In this document: positions 61,357 to 64,000 of the stretch, piece after piece | Numbering within the stretch: position 1 is the first letter of the stretch | How the letters are laid out: each line of letters opens with the position of its first letter | Notes under the pieces: generated by a model | Databases searched by the model: none | What the model was told of the DNA's origin: nothing | Seen by the model: only the letters and a program-made list of their open reading frames with translations | Position numbers and translations under genes: made by a program | Assembly (NCBI RefSeq): GCF_023630175.1 | Contig: NZ_JALLIN010000028.1 | Location: 39,298-103,297, forward strand | From: Streptomyces cellostaticus | Lineage (GTDB): Bacteria > Actinomycetota > Actinomycetes > Streptomycetales > Streptomycetaceae | DNA length: 64,000 nt | Direction: 5' to 3'

Positions 61357-61713
61357 ATGCAAATGTCGCTTCATCTCGGGCCTTTTCCCCTGGTGCCAGC
61401 CCTCCTCATCCTTGGCGGCTTGCTGGGCGTGTTCAATCCATGGGGTATCGGAGACTCCATATTTCGGCTGCAGAACATATATCCAAAAGTCGCATACTCG
61501 CCGGAGGAAATCCGGCGGCAGACCTTCGTGCTCGGACGGACGGTCACCCTTGGCGGCTTCGGTCTGCTGATCTGGTTCCTGTTGCTCGATCTCGGCGTGA
61601 GTCGGCAGGTGCTGGTGGGGTTTGCGGTGGTTGCGATTCCCTGCGCTGTGGCGCTGGCCCTGTACACGATCTATGACACGGTGAAGCGATGGATGAAGGC
61701 ACGAGACAGGTGA
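61357..61713 (+). CDS. small membrane protein
   Basis: 118 aa. Three hydrophobic segments: LGPFPLVPALLILGGLLGVF, VTLGGFGLLIWFLLLDLG and VLVGFAVVAIPCAVALALY; the loop IRRQTF is basic. ATG 61357. No family recognised. It lies 84 nt after the glycine-rich protein gene. Confidence 0.6.
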   Translation: MQMSLHLGPFPLVPALLILGGLLGVFNPWGIGDSIFRLQNIYPKVAYSPEEIRRQTFVLGRTVTLGGFGLLIWFLLLDLGVSRQVLVGFAVVAIPCAVALALYTIYDTVKRWMKARDR

Positions 61714-61735
61714 CTTCCGGCTATGAGGTGCCCGC

Positions 61736-62382
61736 ATGGCGAAGGGCGGCATCGTGTCAATAGCCGGGCTGTGGGGGCCGGAGAACCTCACCGATGCGCC
61801 GAAAACCCTGGTAGCGCGCGGGGCTCTGCTGGGAGCCCAGGGCGCTGGGCTCGTGGTGGCCTGCGCGGTCGGCGGGGTGCTGACCGGTCACCGGGCGGCG
61901 GGTCTGTGGGGAGGTGCTGCGGTGACGCTGCTGCTCGTGGTGTATCTGCTCGGGCTGAAGGCAGGGGGCGCGCTGGTGGGTACCGTCGCGGTCCTTGGCG
62001 GGATCCTCGCCTGGTGGGTGCCGAGTTTCACGCCGAGGCCGTGCTCGCAGTGCGTGGCGAGCACCGGACCGTGGTCGTCTCCGCCGTGCACGAGCATGCC
62101 TACGAAAGCCGGAACTACTCCAACTACTCCTGTTCGGTGGCCCTCCCGGACGGTACGCCGGTCGCCGTCGAGGTCTGGGCGAGCTGCGACGCCTCCAGCA
62201 GGGAAGGCGACCGGTTCACCATGCTCTTCGACCCGGCCGGCAAGGTCGCCCCGACGGACCGGCGCGTACCGGGCTCCGCGTTCGAGCCGACGGCGCTCAC
62301 GGCGGGAGGCGCACTGGCTCTGACCGCGGCCTTCTGCATCGCCGTCGTGCGCTCACGTCGTGGGCGATCCACTGTCCGCTGA
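61736..62382 (+). pseudogene. frameshifted membrane protein gene
   Basis: From ATG 61736 the frame gives two or three hydrophobic segments (LGAQGAGLVVACAVGGVLTG, AAVTLLLVVYLLGLKAGGAL, VGTVAVLGGILAWWV) and then turns into Pro/Ser-rich nonsense. A second frame, from about 62015, continues AEFHAEAVLAVRGEHRTVVV, then a soluble domain and a last hydrophobic helix (ALTAGGALALTAAFCIAVV). The two halves look like one protein of about 215 aa broken by a frameshift near 62005-62020 (GGTGGGTGCC). Confidence 0.65.
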
Positions 62383-62477
62383 ATCGGGCTGGGCACAGCC
62401 TCCGACGGGGGCGCGTTGGGGGTTACCGGTTGGCCTCGCGCTTTCATGAACCGGTTGTCCGACGGGTGGCCAGGTAA

Positions 62478-62701
62478 GCGAAAAGTGCCTCTGCCCAGCA
62501 ACAATTAGGATTGTCGAGGTCCTTGTTCCTGCCACCGTCGCAGGCACTTCCCAGGTGAAGAAGCGTATCGGGTCCTATCCGCGCGTCCATAGCGAGGGCG
62601 GCGGTAATGGGGTGGTGTCCCAGGCTGTTGCGGCACTCCTCGTCATCGTCGGTTCAACTCTCTATCCGATCTACCGGGCTTCGTCCCGTCAGGACACCTA
62701 A
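62478..62701 (+). mobile_element. IS1380-type insertion sequence remnant
   Basis: GTG 62555 opens VKKRIGSYPRVHSEGGGNGVV-SQA, the N-terminus of IS1380-family transposases, but the frame decays and stops at 62701 after 48 codons. The preceding AAAAGTGCCTCTGCCCAGCA and AGGCACTTCCCAG stretch resembles the left end and leader of that family. Only the left ~220 bp survive. Confidence 0.65.
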
Positions 62702-62727
62702 AACGTTGAGAAAGAGGTTGAGATCCC

Positions 62728-62979
62728 GTGTCAGTTCCTCCGCCGCCACCGTATCCGTATCAGCCACCGGGGCCGGGGCAGCAGTGGAATCCCATGCCTG
62801 CGCCTCCAGCTCTGAATCCGTTCGCGGTCACCGCGTTGGTGACGTCGCTGCTGTGCCTCGCTCCGCTGGGGCTGATATTCGGCATCGTCGCGTTGCTGCA
62901 GATTTCTAGAAAAGGGCAGCGGGGCAAGGGTCTCGCGATTGCCGGGATCTCGGTTTCCGGTGCTGCCGCGAGCAGCTGA
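62728..62979 (+). pseudogene. DUF4190 protein gene truncated by recombination
   Basis: 83 codons. A Pro/Tyr/Gln-rich start (MSVPPPPPYPYQPPGPG) is followed by NPFAVTALVTSLLCLAPLGLIFGIVALLQIS and KGLAIAGIS, the first half of DUF4190 domains, which normally continue into a second helix. Here the frame ends in SGAAASS where the sequence becomes antisense Fic. So it is 3'-truncated. Confidence 0.65.
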
Positions 62980-63041
62980 TGGTCGGTGATGCCGAGCTTG
63001 TTGCGCAGCACGCCGTTGGGCATGGCGTATGGATCGTTCAC
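62945..63041 (-). pseudogene. Fic family toxin, 5' fragment only
   Basis: GTG 63041 opens MNDPYAMPNGVLRNKLGITD and continues HQLLAAAPETEI, the N-terminus of Fic proteins (DPYxYPGxxVLRNxLGITD). After about 32 residues it runs antisense into the DUF4190 fragment. The HPFxxGNGR active site is absent. It overlaps the phd stop by 4 nt (GTGA). Confidence 0.75.
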
Positions 63042-63388
63042 CCTGCCCGCCGCTCCGAAGCCTGTCGGTGGCGGGCGATCGCGCGGGCGACCAGGGTGTC
63101 CGCGTCGACGTCGCCCTTCACGTACGCCTCGGTATCGCGGTCGGAGGCCTCGGAGGCGTGGAGCCCTTCGGCCTCGATGGAGCCGGTGGCCGAGGCGACG
63201 GCCGCACGTCGTGCCGCCCGGCCGCTCAGCGCCTCGTAGGCCTCGACGGACAGCAGGACGCCCTGGGGCTTGCGGTGGGCGCCGATCAGGACCGGGTCGG
63301 CATCCGCGCCGGACTCCGACAGGTCAGCCAGGATCTGCGACAGTCCCGCGCGCGCGTCGCTGACGGTCACGACCTCAGGGATCACCAT
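63038..63388 (-). CDS. Phd/YefM-type antitoxin
   Basis: 116 aa. VTVSDARAGLSQILADLSES is the N-terminal DNA-binding Phd/YefM fold, then HRKPQGVLLSVEAYEAL. The C-terminal 50 residues (ASDRDTEAYVKGDVDADTLVARAIARHRQ) resemble the helix that binds Fic in VbhA-like antitoxins. ATG 63388. The partner toxin gene is truncated, so this is an orphan antitoxin that may still repress its promoter or protect against related toxins. Confidence 0.82.
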   Translation of the reverse strand: MVIPEVVTVSDARAGLSQILADLSESGADADPVLIGAHRKPQGVLLSVEAYEALSGRAARRAAVASATGSIEAEGLHASEASDRDTEAYVKGDVDADTLVARAIARHRQASERRAG

Positions 63389-63423
63389 GTTGTCACCGTA
63401 CCCATATAGAGGCTTGATTCTGT

Positions 63424-63441
63424 ACAGATTCTAGTACGGAT
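63424..63441 (-). promoter_or_regulatory. promoter/operator of the phd gene
   Basis: On the reverse strand GTACTAGAATC and GTACAGAATC are adjacent near-repeats, with TAGAAT as a -10-like hexamer. It lies 36 nt upstream of the phd ATG and shares sequence and spacing with the element before the APH gene. Candidate autoregulatory site. Confidence 0.5.
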
Positions 63442-63736
63442 TCCGGTGAGTGTCCCGCGTCGGGCGGCCTGGGAGGTATCTTCACCCCCGTCCCGGAGGC
63501 TGCCACCAACCGAGACTGCGACGTCCTCTCCGATGTCGGCGGGTCGAGGCGGACTACCGGCAGATCGCGCCGGTTGAGTTCGGTGATCTCCCTGTCGGCG
63601 GTGATGTTGTCCGCCTCAGTGGCCACCGGAACCTGCCTCTCCGAGAACGACGAAGCCCCCGTGCGGAGCCATCAAGGTAGCCACGGCAACGCCCTCTCTG
63701 TACGTTTGTGCAGGTCATAGCGTCGCGGTGGCTCTC
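63442..63736. other. right end of the island, no intact gene
   Basis: No gene with support. A reverse frame ending near 63393 (DREITELNRRDLPVVRLDPP) has no ribosome site and overlaps the phd promoter. Confidence 0.4.
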
Positions 63737-63827
63737 CCCGGCGTACAGCCCGACTCGTCTGCCGCCACCAGCGGCTTTGCCTTGGAAAGGGCCTCTGACC
63801 TGCGTCGGAGGCCCTCTCTGATCTTTC
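63737..63827. repeat. right att-like repeat (rnpB-end duplicate)
   Basis: The 91 bp copy of 58298-58388. The first 29 bp are identical; the terminator half has six substitutions, which weaken the hairpin. Without the rest of rnpB it has no RNA function. The 173 bp after it to the window end (63828-64000) show no gene I can support. Confidence 0.8.
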
Positions 63828-64000
63828 GGCGGTCTAGGCCCGTCACGCGCTGGCCGGGCTGCTCGAACGGCGGCACAGCAGAGCTCCTTCCAAGGCCGAG
63901 GCCGGGGCCGAAGCCATCCCGTACCAGCCATTCGCGACACGCCCCTGCGTATGACGGCGGGCGCCGCCCCTGCCCCGTTCTGGGTGCAACAAGGACATGG

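Larger units (their letters stand above)
58298..63827. mobile_element. degraded integrated element at rnpB
   Basis: About 5.5 kb bracketed by the rnpB-end repeats. Inside: phased AGTCCCT repeats at the left end, an APH-like gene, an RsbW-like ATPase, three small novel genes, an IS1380 remnant, a truncated Fic toxin with its antitoxin, and several broken frames. The DNA is more AT-rich than the flanks. No integrase, relaxase or replication gene was found, so it is a remnant or a non-autonomous element. Confidence 0.72.

Noticed and set aside
63393..63626. 77-codon reverse frame right of phd
   Set aside because: No ribosome site and it overlaps the phd promoter; no recognisable family.
58298..63827. 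Integrase gene within the island
   Set aside because: No frame shows the R-H-R-Y tyrosine or serine recombinase motifs; only decayed sequence lies near both ends.

Overview
The window is very GC-rich, with GTG and TTG starts, 4-nt GTGA gene overlaps and gene families typical of Streptomyces: DUF3052, DUF2277, a SCO2322-like protein, and the Nif3 / C4-zinc-ribbon / RNase H-phosphatase trio. It reads as core chromosome of a Streptomyces close to S. coelicolor up to about 58.3 kb. From there to about 63.8 kb it holds a degraded, more AT-rich integrated element. All calls were made by reading the sequence; no database search was run.

Layout. 0-1.8 kb: start of aceE (pyruvate dehydrogenase E1, reverse strand, cut by the window edge) and a DUF3052 gene. 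1.9-11.7 kb: an AhpE-type peroxiredoxin, two TerD proteins, a TerC-like DUF475 membrane protein, a TerA-like protein, a reverse-strand TerD with a proline/glutamine-rich tail, and a coupled trio (HpcH/HpaI-type lyase, 819-aa double phosphoribosyltransferase with a TRSP motif, Cof-type HAD phosphatase). Together these form a Ter stress-response locus with its predicted nucleoside-like metabolite module. 11.7-20.8 kb: housekeeping and membrane genes, tRNA-Val(UAC), a DoxX gene with an iron-box-like operator, a secreted HNH nuclease, and a yybP-ykoY (manganese) riboswitch ahead of a UPF0016/Gdt1 exporter.

20.9-31.3 kb: a peptidoglycan-binding membrane protein, an MFS exporter with a C-terminal MarR-like domain, two adjacent proteins sharing a helical domain, an FHA protein, an O-methyltransferase, an MHS-type MFS transporter, DUF1275, and a secreted lysozyme-like protein. 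31.7-37.8 kb: a reverse-strand operon under a cobalamin riboswitch (secreted alpha/alpha-toroid protein, SCO2322-like surface protein, EcfT, fused EcfA-EcfA ATPase, S component), most simply a cobalt or corrinoid uptake system. 37.9-42 kb: a KstR-like TetR regulator, a KstR-type operator, and a coupled glycosyltransferase / methyltransferase / cytosolic toroid operon of unknown product. 42.3-51.8 kb: cell-wall amidase, methyltransferase, MarR-MFS pair, an Old Yellow Enzyme with a quinone oxidoreductase, and a 52-codon gene. 52-58.3 kb: Nif3, C4 zinc ribbon (probable CTG start), RNase H-phosphatase, a decayed KDPG aldolase, yaaA, an RNB ribonuclease lacking a canonical Asp, a truncated Uma2 gene, and rnpB.

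58.3-63.8 kb: the last ~28 nt of rnpB plus its terminator region are repeated (85/91 identical by eye) 5.4 kb downstream, bracketing a block of decayed genes: an aminoglycoside phosphotransferase-like gene, an RsbW-like ATPase, a possible toxin/immunity-like pair, a frameshifted membrane gene, an IS1380-type remnant, and a Phd antitoxin whose Fic partner is truncated. Four helically phased AGTCCCT repeats lie just inside the left repeat and look like integrase arm sites. No integrase was found.
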